DNA of 64,000 nucleotides. It comes from Rhynchosporium graminicola. Lineage: Eukaryota > Ascomycota > Leotiomycetes > Helotiales > Ploettnerulaceae. Positions within the stretch are counted from its first letter, which is position 1. The number at the start of each line of letters is the position of its first letter. The notes below the pieces were generated by a model. The model did no database searches. It had not been told where the DNA came from and saw only the letters and a program-made list of their open reading frames with translations. Both the position numbers and the translations under genes were made by a program. This document shows, piece after piece, positions 1 through 13,189 of this stretch. Location of the stretch: contig FJUW01000049.1 of NCBI GenBank assembly GCA_900074885.1, positions 179,748 to 243,747 on the forward strand, given 5' to 3'.

Positions 1-3000
1 GGGTAGAACAAATCTTATGGTGTTATGAATTGGAGAGTTTTGCCTCGAGAGAACTATGTGCAAGGGACACAGGGCCTCAATTTACGCCTTTCAAGACCCA
101 GTCATCTTCCAGGGAATTCACAGCGATTTAAGATTGTGGGGTAGGTTACATGTGCGTAGACCCCAGGAAGAGCCTCCGTAGTTAATAATAGAGAAGAGTT
201 TGAGTGTTTCGAGTGTTATGGTTTTCAAGAAACCACGAGCGAACTTGCGTCATTAAGCTTTACTTTAGTTGAAACATTCCATCAACCGATCACGATATAG
301 AGCTGGAGTTGACGACATCTTCCAGCAAATGTCACGAATCGTATCTGACTGGCTGAGCCTGTATAGATGTTTTGAGACGGAGTTTGTTTCGCCCTATGAC
401 GTGAGATGAACTCCCCTGACACACACGACTTCATAGTGAAATATGTAAAAACTTGAGTTTTTAAGCCAAGATTCTGGACTATGGACTCCATGGCTTGCGG
501 TATAATGATGGCAACATCACCATTTACAATGTGTCATACGGTAGAGGTTCAACAAGACCACACATGACCTGCCTCGAATTGATTGCTCACAAACAACATA
601 TAAGGTTTTGGGAACATTGGCAAATGATTGGAAGAGAAGAGCTACTAAACGTCAAATACAACGCGTGACGCGATTCATCTAATCTCACGTCATATTGGAA
701 TAGAAACATCTCTTCAAGACAACGTTACATCCCAAATTCCGTCTTCTCATACTTCGTACAAGGTGCAATAATCTTACTATTCCTGTCCGTGCGAGAGAGT
801 TCTACTCAATAGAGGAGAGATTGAAAACACCGAATTGGTTAATTGGTTGAATCCCCATGTAGAGTGGAATATTCTAGTACGACGCAGAGACGTCAAAGGT
901 CAGATAATTACAGCATGTACTATAGTAGAAAATGCACACAACACCCCAGAATACCCAATGAAAAGTAGTCCTTTATCTTCTCCACGGAAAGCTCGATCTT
1001 CATGCTCCAGCACGCCACGGGGCTGTGATCAAAGAAATCGTAATCAAGCAGCGTTTCTAATCTGTTTCTTCTTACCCTTCCTGGTCTCTGCCGAGATGAA
1101 GGTGATCCCAGCTCCCAGATCTCAGATCCCACTCGACCCCGCATTTCCACAACTGCTGTAGCAGGAAGATCCCTTCTACTTCTTCACGTCTAGATTTACT
1201 TCAAAATACAAGGAGGAGCTGGACATCGAGCTCGGTAGGCATTCAGGGAACAGCTTCTTTGTTAGGGTTTCTTTGGGGGTAGAGTAAATTCGGTGATGCA
1301 TGTCGTGCTACTCTTCCAAAGCTTGAACATGCGTGCCGCACAGACGACTGACTACTGGCAAGCCGTTCGACAAGAAGACGCATGACAAACCCCTCCCGTA
1401 TTATTGAAAATAAGCAGAGACTTGTGCAAATCTCTAGAATCAAGACTTTCTAGCTTCCTTTTCTGCTCTTTGAATACATGTACGCCTTGCAGCGTAGGTT
1501 GCAATTGGGGTTGATCGTCGCGATCATCTGTATGAATGGAAAGTCTATTTCTATGGGGCCGATATCAATGCCGATCCCCGAATGGCAATTTGTGATCTCC
1601 ACCAGACGCTGAGTAGGTCCATGTGGGAATATGAGTAGATGGATTTTATGGTGTATTTTGCTAGCTTGTCTATTTCGAGCGAGGAGCGGGAAGCTGAAAT
1701 ATCTGCTGGTATTCTCTGAAGTTCTGAAACTGATACGCCCGAGTGTTTTACGCTTGGCATTTCGACGCTTTCGGTCCACGTTTCAGCACTTTTCCATTGT
1801 GATGAAGAAAAAGGTGGGCGATCAACATTTCATGTGAGATAGAGGGCGGGGTATACTACTCTGGTTCAGCAAATATTGTCTTTCTTCCTAAACAAAATCT
1901 ATCTGGGCTACGCTAACGGCAGTTGTACGGAGATACATCGCGGGAAGTGGAGCCATAGCCGTGCGCACGAGTATGTACCGGACGACCCGAGTGTAGATCT
2001 GAATCCTATGGAGTTTCCGCGGCGAAGCCAGCCTACACAGGCGCCGACATCCAAAAGATGGCTTGTTGCGGGGGAAAAGCGGGAAAAGCGAAGAATTAAG
2101 CTAATATTGGATCCGAGCGCGTGTTGTTTACTTAGTGGGAGATGTAAGCGAGAGGAGAGGACTGAAAGCTACACTTGTCATGGTGTTCCGTTTGGCCGAG
2201 GTGGCATTGGTGTAAGGTGGATTAGTTGACTGCTGGGATAGATGGATGGACATCCGTTAGATCGCATGGTGGGTGTGGGGGACTGGCTTGTGCCTTGCAT
2301 GATACTTGAGCTCAATGAGCTGTCAGTCGGCATTAATTACGAGTGCCGGCAGCTGGTGGTGCCGGTTACAGGTACGTACACTTCCTCTCTATTCCTGCAT
2401 AGACAGACTGCAGAATACACGTGGAGTCGTTATAACATGAGAGGCACAGAAACCAAGAATAAGAGGCCTGTCACAGTCGCACGGAGAACATGGCGAGCTT
2501 GATGGGGTAACAATGATTGGCTATGTTGAAGTGTGACAGGAATCAATGTTTCAACGTATTGTTTCCCAAGGACATGGGAAACCGAAATAATTGATATCGA
2601 AGTCGTGATATTACACTTTATCTATGCTTTGATCGTCTTGTGTGTCTTTAAAACCGTGGGTGTGATGTAATGTCATTCTTTTTCTTGCTCAGAAGAGGTC
2701 GATATGATATGACGATGTGAAAGAGGAGGAGGAGGATATGTGGAATTTGAAAAGTGCACCAAGCGCTCTTGCGTAAAGCGTCCAAGATTATGTGGAGAAG
2801 CGTTGTAGAGTAACCGTAGGAAACTACAGAATCAGGGACCAAGGTTCTGGGGACGCAATAGAAAGGGAACGAACTATTGAAAGTGCCAAAGCAGAAAAGG
2901 CGAATATTGTACGACTCCACGTGGCGTGGCAGTGGAAGGCTGCATTCTCGCGTGCAAATTGTGGAGAGGCTCCGAGAAACGTTGGAGCGCTTTCTCAAGA

Positions 3001-5826
3001 AATCGATACATAAATTCCCGTGCCTTTATCGATTTGGGGCTTGCCATTTTCGTTCAGCTCGTGGTGATGCTCTGGCGGCTTTGTTGTTTGGTCCTGAATT
3101 GGTAGGGTGAGAGACACGAGAACTGCGATGGGATACTGTTGGGTTTATTGACTATTGATGTGATATACCGTGCCAAAGATCTCGTATATGCATATACCAG
3201 CGAGCTGAATGACGAGAATAGATATCGTGAATTCAATCAATAATATTGTCGGTCTTGGTAGCCAGTAATTGTACATGAAGCCATCTCTGACTAGGGAAAG
3301 AGAGCGATGTCGGCTCCCGTCTGGCAGCATTGACTGCACGCTCACTCCGAATTCCGAGCCTGATCATGGATCATTAGGTATGTACGGATGAAGCTGTCGA
3401 GACGGCTTTCACTCGGAAAACAAGTCACGAGATACAATACAATCATTGTATCTACCACACACCGCCGCAACCCCATACTTTCAGGTGCGGATTTGACGTG
3501 TGACAGACTGTCATAGAGTAGGACTGGGCATGCGAGTGCATATTGACATATCAGGAGAGCTCGGAGACAAATTGTATGCATGCAAATTATCAATTCGATT
3601 TGCGACGCGTAGGTTCGAGAACAGATGACATAGATATACATTCACCTTCACATTGCTGTTCAAGGACCTGGCGTCTATCAAACCCGAGTCAAGGCAAAGG
3701 AAGCACGCAAACACAACATTGCAGTAAGATAAGCAATGAAGTTCGCTTGTTCGAGTTTCGAAGTATATCGCCATGAGCATCAAAGCGACATTTAAGCGAG
3801 TGTTCTTGGTGTGCTTTGGGAAGGGGTACTTCTGAGGTACATGAGGGGCGTGGTGCACGGATGTGAAGAGGGTTTGAGAAATAAGCGAGGTGTTTGGCCT
3901 CATGTTGCATTTTTCGAAACCGAGCGGTGGGGTGAAGTGCGGGATGTAATGTGATGGAATGTGATGAAACGGAGAAAAAGGACTGACTGGGATTAGGTTG
4001 AGCTATGAGTGTTCTTGACACAGTCTGGAGAAGGGATGTTATGTCATGTCATGCGGGGTAGGGCTAATGGATATGGATCTTGAAGCGTGGAAGGGAGTAG
4101 GAGTGATAGAATAGCTGTTTTGGGACTACCATACCTATGCCATGAGAACAAGGCGAATAAACAAACAGTACAAAGACTTTCAAGTTCCGCACTAAAGTCT
4201 GTATTGTTATGGTGTTTACACAAAGATGTTGATTCCATCCATCTCTCCAGCAACATGAATTGCATGACAACGCAAAAGAAACCCGATGCTGATGCGAATA
4301 CACAATCATCACCAAAAGCAGAGAGCGCAAAAGCAACGAGTCCTGACGAATCCAGACCCAAATCCACGTAGCAAAAGTCGCGGAATGACGACAGGAATGA
4401 CGTGCGGAATGAAAAAAGGAAAGTTATCTTTTACGTGTTGATGGGGTTTCGTGGCAGAGTAGATTTTGTGATGTGAGATGATGGGAAATATCAGACGTGC
4501 TGGTAATGAAATCAGAACTCGGGATGAAATTGTCACAAGTGTGCAGCTGGTCACTGCCTGCATAGGCTATTGACAGTAGTAGCTTGCATGGAACCATATT
4601 TCAGGACGAACCCGAACAAAGCGAACAGTTAGCAACGTCAAAAGCTGCCGACTGGAAATGATACCGAGGTAGCGAATACCTGATTATGTCTAGCTGACTT
4701 GGCCGAAGAGATATACACAGGGAGGAGCTATAGATTGTTTCCTCGTCACACGGCTGCTGGATGAATGAAATCATTCGAATCAATACCAAGAAGCGAAGCT
4801 ATTCCCAAGATTCACATGAGAGCACTTGGTCAGCAGTAGCCTACGAAGTGGAAGAGAAGCGGCATGGGGAGGATGGCCCAGGATCAATAGGGTGTGATAT
4901 ACATCTATTGACCTTTGTCCCGAAGGAGACATGCATGCACTATGAAACTTTTCTTACTTTGCCCAACTACTACCTGACCTTTGCCAGAATAGCAGGTCAA
5001 GCTTCCGAATCGACAGGGTGTGACACACATCTATTGACCTTTATCCCGATAGAGATATCAGACATGTATACACAAGAAAACAGACAAAGTTTTACTACAC
5101 CTCCAATCTGCTTAGCCTCTGCCTAACGATAAGCAGGTCAGGTCAAGCTTCCGATGCCACACCACACGCTAAATTCTCCTACTACCTAGCATGTGAAGCA
5201 TTCAAATGCAAAAATCAACGAGTGCGTCAATGTGCCGCGTCGATCTCGGAAAGCCCACGCGAGCGGGTATTTTCCTCTCTCATCCGGCTCTTCCTCTTAT
5301 CGCACTACTATCTGATGCACTATTCCCATATCTAACAAGCCTGCCCGCCGGCGTGACTAAAGGGCGATCTAGCTCAGACGCTAGGAAGTTTTCTTTAAGA
5401 AGTATCGGCCTACGTCTAGAACCTAGATCTCGAAATGAGGATCTGGCGCTGTTTGTCGATGCACTTTTCTTTAGCTGCTTTGGAATTGGATTAGGGCATT
5501 CGGAAATATGACTGGCAGCGCTGCGGCACGACTCGTTCCTTCCCTCCCGTCTGTCGTATCTCACGGAGTTTTTTGGTTGGTTTTTTTGGAAGGCTCGGTA
5601 AGCGATGTCAGTGATTTCTCTGTTGGTTTGTTGGGTTTTCTCTTCTCGCTTGTGAATGCCTCTTTCATATGGATGACCCGGCCTAGGGATACAGAAAAAC
5701 GTGACTATTTCTGACCCAGCGGCTTTGTTTGCGGCCGGAGCATAACCCATAATAGTGCATGAACGTTGGATCTCGATCGATCTCATCTCAAGCCGTTCGT
5801 TCTATCTCCGTGTCGTATTTCGCGAC
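1..5826. other. gene-poor stretch, no convincing gene
   Basis: Open frames here are short, overlap each other on both strands and lack recognisable domains, splice-joined extensions or signal peptides. The only structure I can point to is a local direct duplication at 4890-5060 (separate entry). Base composition is mixed, with no long AT-rich RIP block. It may contain untranslated regions of a gene lying left of the window. Confidence 0.5.
4880..5070. repeat. two-copy direct repeat, about 126 bp period
   Basis: The block starting GGGTGTGATA at 4890 recurs as GGGTGTGACA at 5016, followed in both copies by CATCTATTGACCTTT and a similar TCCCGA segment. A short piece around AGGTCAAGCTTCCGA near 4995 also recurs near 5140. 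The copies differ by several substitutions, so the duplication is not fresh. Confidence 0.6.
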
Positions 5827-6391
5827 ATGTTGGATTTCTATTTTCGCTTGCTTTGTTGGTACGAGCATTCGACTGACCTTGGCATTTCAGTCATCCTTTC
5901 GCTTATTCATTTCCGGGGCATCGTAGACACTTTCTACGACGGCCTTGTCCTTGAGGACAAGAGGCTCGAAGAGGAAATAGCAGAAAAGCAGGAGAAGACG
6001 TATGCGTCTCAGCAAGCCTGCAGATATTTCTCGAGAAGCGACAAATGGGATGAGTACGCGGATAATAGACTTAGAAGAGGTGAGAAGCTACTTCGCTTGC
6101 GGGCCAGGCGTGCGACCTGCGTCTGCATATGCAAGCCTTGCTTCGTGGGAAAGGAGCAAAAAAAAGCGTGTGAGAAAGTATCTCCTGCATGGCTGTATAT
6201 CGGTTCCGAGTTTTGGGGGAGCGGTAAATTTCGTAGGAGGATGGAAGTTTGAGGAAGGGGGAAAAGAGCTTATCGAAAAGAGGGGTAAGAGGAAAGTTGA
6301 GGATATAGTTTGCGAGCAAATATTAGTTGGGATTTTGATTTTTGCTTCCTCGGTAATTGTGGGGTTGTGTTTTATCTTTATCTTGAGATGA
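5827..6391 (+). CDS. possible small C-terminally anchored membrane protein (two exons)
   Basis: A tentative model joins 5827-6079 and 6237-6391, giving 135 residues. The first exon begins at an ATG and encodes a hydrophobic N-terminal part followed by an acidic/basic, probably helical stretch rich in Glu, Lys and Arg. The proposed intron has a GTGAGA donor and a TTTCGTAG acceptor and restores frame exactly. The second exon ends in a strongly hydrophobic segment of about 20 residues just before the stop, suggesting a tail anchor facing the cytosol. I recognise no family. Without splicing, both reading frames look weaker, and no clear branch site is visible, so this may be chance. Confidence 0.28.
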
Positions 6392-6838
6392 GATTTGGTT
6401 TGAGCCTCGTCCCCCTGATTGCCCTGTAAGTAATACCCCTTGCTGATGAATACTTTGGAGAGGACGTCAATTCCTTCATATTATGACATAAATCCGTTCA
6501 TAAAATGATGAGTCCAACTCGTCATCATGACATGAGATAAACAGAGTAGAGCCTAGAGATGGGTCACATGCAGGGCGAGAATAGTGCTGTAGCTAGAAAT
6601 AACTAAGGATTAAATATTTATAGCTTGCTGCTTCATTTAGTTGCAGCTTTAGATCCCCCGATCAGGACGCTAATATGGCAAGACTCGACTTCACCAACAG
6701 AGGGCTCCGTCCTCCATACACACACATCCCAGCGACACGTGTAGACACAATCCATCTCAGCGTACAATGTGCTTCAAAAGAACATAACCCATAAATCCAC
6801 GAGCCAATCCCTGACCTCCCATGCTCCCTATGTCACTC
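6392..6838. other. spacer, nothing recognised
   Basis: No supported gene. It would include the 3' untranslated region of the secreted-protein gene that ends at 6839 on the minus strand. Confidence 0.4.
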
Positions 6839-7256
6839 TCAGTTGGCTGGTTCACACTTGACTTTTCCGTAGACCTGAATCGATTTAGGACACTTCGGTC
6901 CACTAGGGCCCGCCGTTTGTTTCCACGTAGAACAAACGGTGGGTTTTTGGCCGCGATCCCACGTGACAAAACAGGCGTCTGTAAATTCATTGGAATGTCC
7001 ATCAGTAGTCGTGATGTCGTATGTGGCACTGAGCGAAGTCTTTCCAGGCAACGCCGGAATATTATCCCTATATACCGCTATCCGACCAGGAAATGATCTA
7101 AAGTTCAATTGAGTATATTATTTGACCTCGGAAGGTAAGAAGGCCTTACATTTTACAGTTACACGCTGTAGGCCCCGCTCTAGCCTCAACACCCGCTCCT
7201 CCAATTGCGGCCGATATTGCTACAGAGGTGAGCAGAGAGAGAATGAGGAGCTTCAT
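6839..7256 (-). CDS. small secreted cysteine-rich protein (effector-like)
   Basis: Two exons, 7256-7150 and 7097-6839 (minus), with a 52-bp intron (GTAAGG donor, CTTTAG acceptor, phase 2), encode 121 residues. The first exon starts with a classic signal peptide: MK, then a Leu/Ile/Ser-rich core, with likely cleavage after an Ala near residue 16-17. The mature part carries six cysteines at 32, 34, 78, 91, 105 and 117, an even number that suits three disulfides. There is no transmembrane segment or enzymatic motif. Size, secretion signal and cysteine content fit the broad class of fungal small secreted proteins, many of which act outside the cell or on a host. I do not recognise a specific family, so a host role is inference. 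A RIP-damaged transposon begins 114 bp upstream of the start codon and could have removed or silenced the promoter. Confidence 0.75.
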
Positions 7257-7370
7257 AATAGCGATAAAGAATGGGGACAGATAAATATAAGAGGCGTATC
7301 TGTGATTATGTGAAGGTGCGTTTCGATGTATTCCTTAAAGGAAGAGCGTCTCATTATAATTACCTCCCTA

Positions 7371-9192
7371 CAGTGAAACCCCTGTTATAATGATCACCGT
7401 TATAACGATATTTCCATTATAGCGATATATTTCCACGGATAGAGCGTTTTCTTATATAATTCCTAATATCAACGATATCGTTACTAAATTGCCGTATATC
7501 GTTATATTAGTTCAGCTCGGTATGCCTCGAATATCAATTACAATTAAGTAGCGACGAGCTCTACGACGCTAGCGAAGCTCCTAAACGCCTATACTATCTC
7601 ATAAGGCTTATATTAATTAGTTCTATACTTAATTCAACTATAAGATTAGCTAGTTAACTATATTAGAGTCTCTTAGAGCTTATTTCTCTTACCTTAACGA
7701 TACGTCTATAGCTTTAGCAATTGATAGTATATAGTCACGACTATAAGTAGGCTATTAGGAAGACTTAGAGCAGATTCTTATATAATAGCAGCTTCGGATT
7801 AAGGCTCGCGGAGGGTTTATAATAGGTGAAATTATACAGCAGAAGGCGTAGACTCTCTAGCACTAATTACCTTAATATTAGGGCAAGCCTTACTCTGAAT
7901 TTAGTAAACGCTAGCTTAAAAGCTATAAGAAGAGATATAATATACGAGTATAATAGCGCTTTGGAGAAGACGCCTCTATACTAGAATCGACTGAAGACGA
8001 GATAAAGGCTCTACGAATACTAGCCGGCGAATATAATAAGGAGGATATATATAATATAGACGAAACCGGCTTATTCTGGAGAATAACCCCTTCTCGCGGT
8101 CTATTAATATAACCCCGCGCTAGCCTGAAGAAGGATAAGTCTCGAATATCTCTTATTATTTATATAAACGCTATAGGAAGTGATAAGCTTCTAATATAGT
8201 ATATTAGAAAGTATAAAACGCTACGCGCTTTACGGAATATCAGCGTTTCGACTATAGGAGGCGAGTAGCAGTAGAATAAGAAGGCTTAGATAAATATAGT
8301 TATTATAGTTAACTAGCTAAAGGCTTTCTATTGCTATATTAGTAATAGAACTATCTTACTAGCTATAGATAACTTCTTAGCTTATTATACTAGCTTAGAA
8401 CTATATCTGCTACCTGCGAATATTCGGATTTGCTAGCTACCTCTAAACTCGACGAGTCGTTTCTAACCTCTTAATTAAGGTATTATTCAGAATCTTAAGG
8501 CTTATTACTATTATTATTAGCTATAATATATGATCGACTGCCTTAAAAGAGGAGATAAGCTAGTATAATCTATGAATGTCTACTTAGCTCTACGATAGGT
8601 ATTCCGGAGTTAGTTTATAAACGTTAGTAATACGATAATTTATAACTGCTTCCGGAAATTAACTCTAGTCGTAGCTCTAATAGCTCTTCCGATATAACCT
8701 TAGCTAGCTGATCTTATATAGCTTTATTAATAAGCTTCAATAGTAGCAGATATTAGGGACGCTATAAGTTTAAGTAACTTCTTAAACCCCTCGGAAGAAG
8801 CTATAACGGACGCAATTAATATAGAGAACGAGCAGACTAATAACGCTTTATTACAAGAGATAATAGAAGATTACTTGCAAAGCGAAACTCTAGAGGATAA
8901 AGACGAGGCTAGAGACTTAGTTCTAGAGCTAGAATACTCTATTTAAGACGCAAGGCAGGCTTTAAAGGTATTACTTTGCTTTACAGAGAAGCAAAGAACT
9001 ATAAATATAAGTTATGTACGAGTAATTAAGCGCTACGAGCAGGAGTTGCAGTCTATAGAGAGAGACTCGCTCTCCTAGGGTTCCCTTAATAGGTAGCTTA
9101 TATAATATAAACTCGTTCCTTTATAACGATATATCCGTTATAACGATATTTTTAACTGTCCCGAATCAATCGTTATAACAGGGGTTTCACTG
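7371..9192 (+). mobile_element. pogo/Fot-type Tc1-mariner DNA transposon, RIP-degraded
   Basis: The 1,822-bp element is bounded by inverted repeats that begin CAGTGAAACCCCTGTTATAA at 7371 and end with the complement at 9192, flanked on both sides by the TA target duplication (7369-7370 and 9193-9194). Subterminal GTTATAACGATAT motifs recur inside both ends. On the plus strand the degraded transposase still shows the pogo-type IDETGLFWR block near 8060, with the first catalytic Asp, and an AIDNF block near 8366, with the second. The region expected to hold the third Asp (near 8455-8490) keeps the NSTSRF context but has two stop codons and Asn where this family has Asp. TpA is abundant and CpA scarce while CpG survives, which is the RIP signature. 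No frame is intact, so the copy cannot make active transposase. Confidence 0.9.
7998..8560 (+). pseudogene. transposase (DDE superfamily, pogo/Fot type), inactivated
   Basis: This is the recognisable core of the transposase inside the element at 7371-9192. Conserved blocks in order are IDETG (near 8060), a KKDKSRISL block (near 8125-8150) and AIDNF (near 8366). A NSTSRF stretch (near 8445) is followed at once by TAA, and a further TAA lies four codons later; CAA-to-TAA changes would explain both. The N-terminal DNA-binding half is too eroded to read by eye. The protein family cuts and pastes DNA at TA sites; this copy is dead. Confidence 0.75.
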
Positions 9193-10225
9193 TATTAGTT
9201 CCCATCTTTTGCTTACGTAGGTACAATCCATCTATTATGCTTTATCGAAATTTATAACTCATATTCATCAGCCCAGCACAGAAAGATACTTTATACCTTA
9301 CCCTGCCTTCATCACGAGCCTCAGCAAGGACTAGCATCCAATCATCTAACACATTTCGCTTCTGGTAATGGGGGAGAACCTGCTAGAACTCCGCAAAAGG
9401 CTAGCGGTTTATTTACCCTTACCACCAAGTAGGTCTCGTGTACCGTGGTAAATCTATGAATGTGGGGAATAGGCAGATTTTTGGTTCGAAGGAAAAAGAA
9501 TTCTTATAATAGTACTAATATAAAGATATAATAAAATAAGATAAAATCTATACTTAGAACTAGTAGTCTATTATTATATTTAATAAAGTAACTTAATAAA
9601 ATACGCGCTTTTATGGCGCTTGTGATGAAGAGAGAAGAAGGAAGGCAGGCAGGCAGGCGCACCTTTGGAAACTCTGTCACTGTGTTGGGTTAGGTCTGTA
9701 AAGTTCTGTACCAGGAAGAAGCAAGAAGAGCCGAGAAGCAACTTCCGTACGGTAGGTAAACTCTTTTGTTGTATTTCAGGAGGGAAGAGGACATTGCATC
9801 GTGAGAGGAAAGTGCGTGATTGATGCATCTACGCCGTAAGCTGTACGCCGAATCGTGCAGGTCTCTACAGAAGCTCTTTTTGTCCTTTTACACCTTCTTT
9901 CCTTACCAAGGGAACGAAAGGTATGACTGCGTCATGCACGCAGTTACAGTTCATCCAAAGAAGGCATCAACGCTCGCGCACCTAGTGGATGTCCTGGGTA
10001 GCATCTGATTGCAGATAGGTCTTGAGAGGATTTGGGTTTCGGCAAGATGAGGATAGGCAAGAGGTCGCGGAGGAGGCCGCATGTAGGAAGAGCTGCGTGC
10101 ATACCACTTCATCCTTATCTGGTCCTCCTTCTCTCTCACATTCGGCGATAAAGCCATGCTTTCGACCTTTTCCTTCCTTGTCCATCTTCATCGTTATCTC
10201 TCAGTAAGTGTGTGGATGCTGACAA

Positions 10226-10252
10226 TCTGCAACCTGCAACCTGCAACCTCTT
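10226..10252. repeat. short tandem repeat, unit CTGCAACC
   Basis: About three consecutive copies of an 8-bp unit reading CTGCAACC. Confidence 0.6.
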
Positions 10253-13189
10253 CAAAGCTGCAGATGTTATTGAAGAGTGTGTGCACATATTGACTTGACA
10301 GCTCCCTTATGTATGCGAGGTACTTTGGTAATGAATGTACCATGTACTCGATAGCTCATGCCCGTCGCTGGAAGCGCAACCTCCGTTATGCTTCGGGTTT
10401 GCGATGCATAAATCCCAGACATCCAACCTCATCCTCTCTTACGCAAGCATGTGCTTTCCTTCACAAACCGAAATTCTTGCTGGAGTACATCCGTGTAAGA
10501 AATGCAAATTGCAAACCCATAAGTGAAGGTTTGCTCCATACAATGATTCAAAACCTCCTTTGTAATATTTGGGAACCACCGGCCCGGAGACATGATGAAG
10601 GATGGGACATTCCAATTAGCGTGGTGTGGTATGGAAATGTGCGAGCTTGTGCAGTGGCTTGCAGGACCCTAGGACCCTGTGGCTAGGAGGTTTACGGTAC
10701 AGGGGATAAGCTTGTTACGGGGATAGTGCTGCAGGAGGAGGGAGGCGTCAAGGATGTGGTGGGAAACCCCACGTCTGAAGCTGAGGGGGAGAAAGGGGGG
10801 TATTAAAACTGATTGTCGTTTGTAAGAATATTTTTGTTGTTGATGGTATAACTTCTGAGAAAAGTACTACAGGATGTCATGAAGTATGCGAACGGAAGAT
10901 TCGCTCTCCCCGAGTGCGCTAAGGACGCGATCATACATAGGTACCTAAGTGTATAGAAGAAGTGCAACAGTTTACGTAATGACGCGAAGAAAAGAGAAGA
11001 GGGACTCGGAGCTTGAACACTCGTTAAATGCAATTGGTTTTATCTTAGGGCAGTCTCCTATGGTGATAACCTCGTTTCCTCATCTTCTCATCTCCTTCTT
11101 TCCTTCCCTACTCGTACCAATATAGTAAGACCGGACCCTCCTCTTCGGAGCACATGTACGTGCAATTTAACGAAGACTGACTCATGTGCTCGATTCACTT
11201 AAAAACAAAATGAAGATAAGCAAGCATGGGGTGTAGAGTAATTGCTGCCGAGTCACTCGAGTGACTATGTGTGCTACCGTTACATAGCACACTGGAAAGG
11301 CAGGGGCGGGATAAGAGCGAGCGAGCGTGAAGATATAAATAAATTCCCATTCCTCTCCTTCGAACAGTGAGGGAGGAGGTGGGAGGGTTTGGAGAGGAAT
11401 GAAATCAGTGATAGATGAGGAAAGCGTGATACGGTCTAGATATGGAAATAACTCACTCCCAGGATCCCTATATCGATATTGAAAATCAAAGTACTGTATC
11501 TACTTCTCATCCTTATTCTTATCCGTAGAACCCCGTAGGAAGAAGGTAACATATTGCACCTTCAGCGATCAGTTGCGATTGATTAGGTAGATACGATTGA
11601 ACGGGGATACGGCCACCAGGCATACATAATACCTCAAGTCAACTATGAAGCGGGCACACAAAGCTTGAGCATACCACTTTATCCCGATAAATCAAGCGAG
11701 GTAACACTCTCTCTAAACCCATTTTCCTCTCTAAAACTACCAACTAACCTATAATCAAGTTATTTGGATAGAGTATTCGACGATCAAATCCCGATTATTA
11801 GAGCGGGAACACTCGTTCTAAAACCATTTTTCATGACGTGGTTTCGTGGTTATGGAAGTGTTGAAATATTCTCCCCGTGTCTACTTTTCGTGTGATTTCT
11901 CGAAATATGGAGGATAGATAGCTTTGAGATTTAGGTGGTATTGATCAGCTGTTGGTTGCAGGTTGGATACAAACACCAGCAAAGGCTACGAAATACAGTA
12001 CTTTGTAATCAGCCAGTCCGAGCTTCGCTTCGCTTCTCTCAAGCATAACTCCACTTTTGCACCGTCTGCTATCTATTGATTGGCTGGAGTGCACGTGGTG
12101 GTCGGGTCGATTACTTTTACTCGCATGGCCTCCGTGAATATTTACCTTATTATACTGAAGGTCCGTACTTGTCACATCTTAGGTAGTGTGGCACGCCAAG
12201 GGACGTTATTTCAAAACGATTCATATCAAAGAAAAAAAAAAGAAAAAAAAAAAACAGGAAGGAGATGCCTTGCCTTGCCTGGGCTCGATTTTCCTGTACT
12301 TACTTTAGCATGGTAGATACTTACTTACTCTCTAGTGAGTGAACATTCGCCTCGTCGCCTTTGTTCTGCGACTGTCATAAACTCCCTTCCTATCCTATCT
12401 ATCCTATCCCTTAGAAACCCCACTCTACTCCACTCCACTCCAATCCCCTCAGCTCATCTCCATCCCATAAAACAGGCGTCCTCCCAACTCCTACTCTACC
12501 TAACAACTGAGTTTCGCCAGCTTCGTGGTATCTCCAAGCACCCACCACCCCAGTAGTTCGTTCCCCTCCCTACACATACACTAAGAATCCCGACGGACTT
12601 CCCCCCTCCCACACCCCCCGCTATATTCGAATACACGGTAATACTTGCAACTTATTTCTCTCCTACAAGATCTACATCCATACACTCCGTGTAACACACG
12701 ACAGCCTCCATTTTTCCCCTCTTGCAATCCTCATACTTAGTATTACCAAACCAACTAAAGAAGACGAACACCCTGGCAATTAGGGTATATATATGAATGA
12801 TTCCCTTTTCCTAGTTTCCTTCCTGTGTCATGATTGTTATTCTCTTGTTTTTATTTTCTTATTTTCTAAACTTTTTATCGGAGGTTCTCACCCTATGGTT
12901 TAAACGGATGCTGATCCTGATCGATCGATGAACCTAGGTAGGTAGGTAGGTATCTACCTATCAGGCTTCACTACTACTCTCAAAGCTCCCGACGATGGTG
13001 TGGTATAATATAGTAAGTAGGATAGGATAGAATGGGATAGGGTAGGGTAGGCCTAGTAAGTGGAGGGGAGGGGAGGGGAAGGGACGGGGGGGTTATCTAT
13101 CGCAAATACGAAGTATTGAGGGGGTGAGACATCCTGTTAGTTTATTCTGTTTTTGATTTGGTTTTATTTCCTTCCCATTTATGCTTTCT

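Noticed and set aside
5280..5786. 168-codon minus-strand open frame and the overlapping plus-strand frame 5206-5511
   Set aside because: Both are low in recognisable protein features and overlap each other; no splice extension or domain supports either.
10309..10686. 125-codon plus-strand open frame
   Set aside because: No signal peptide, domain or plausible neighbouring exon; the composition looks random.
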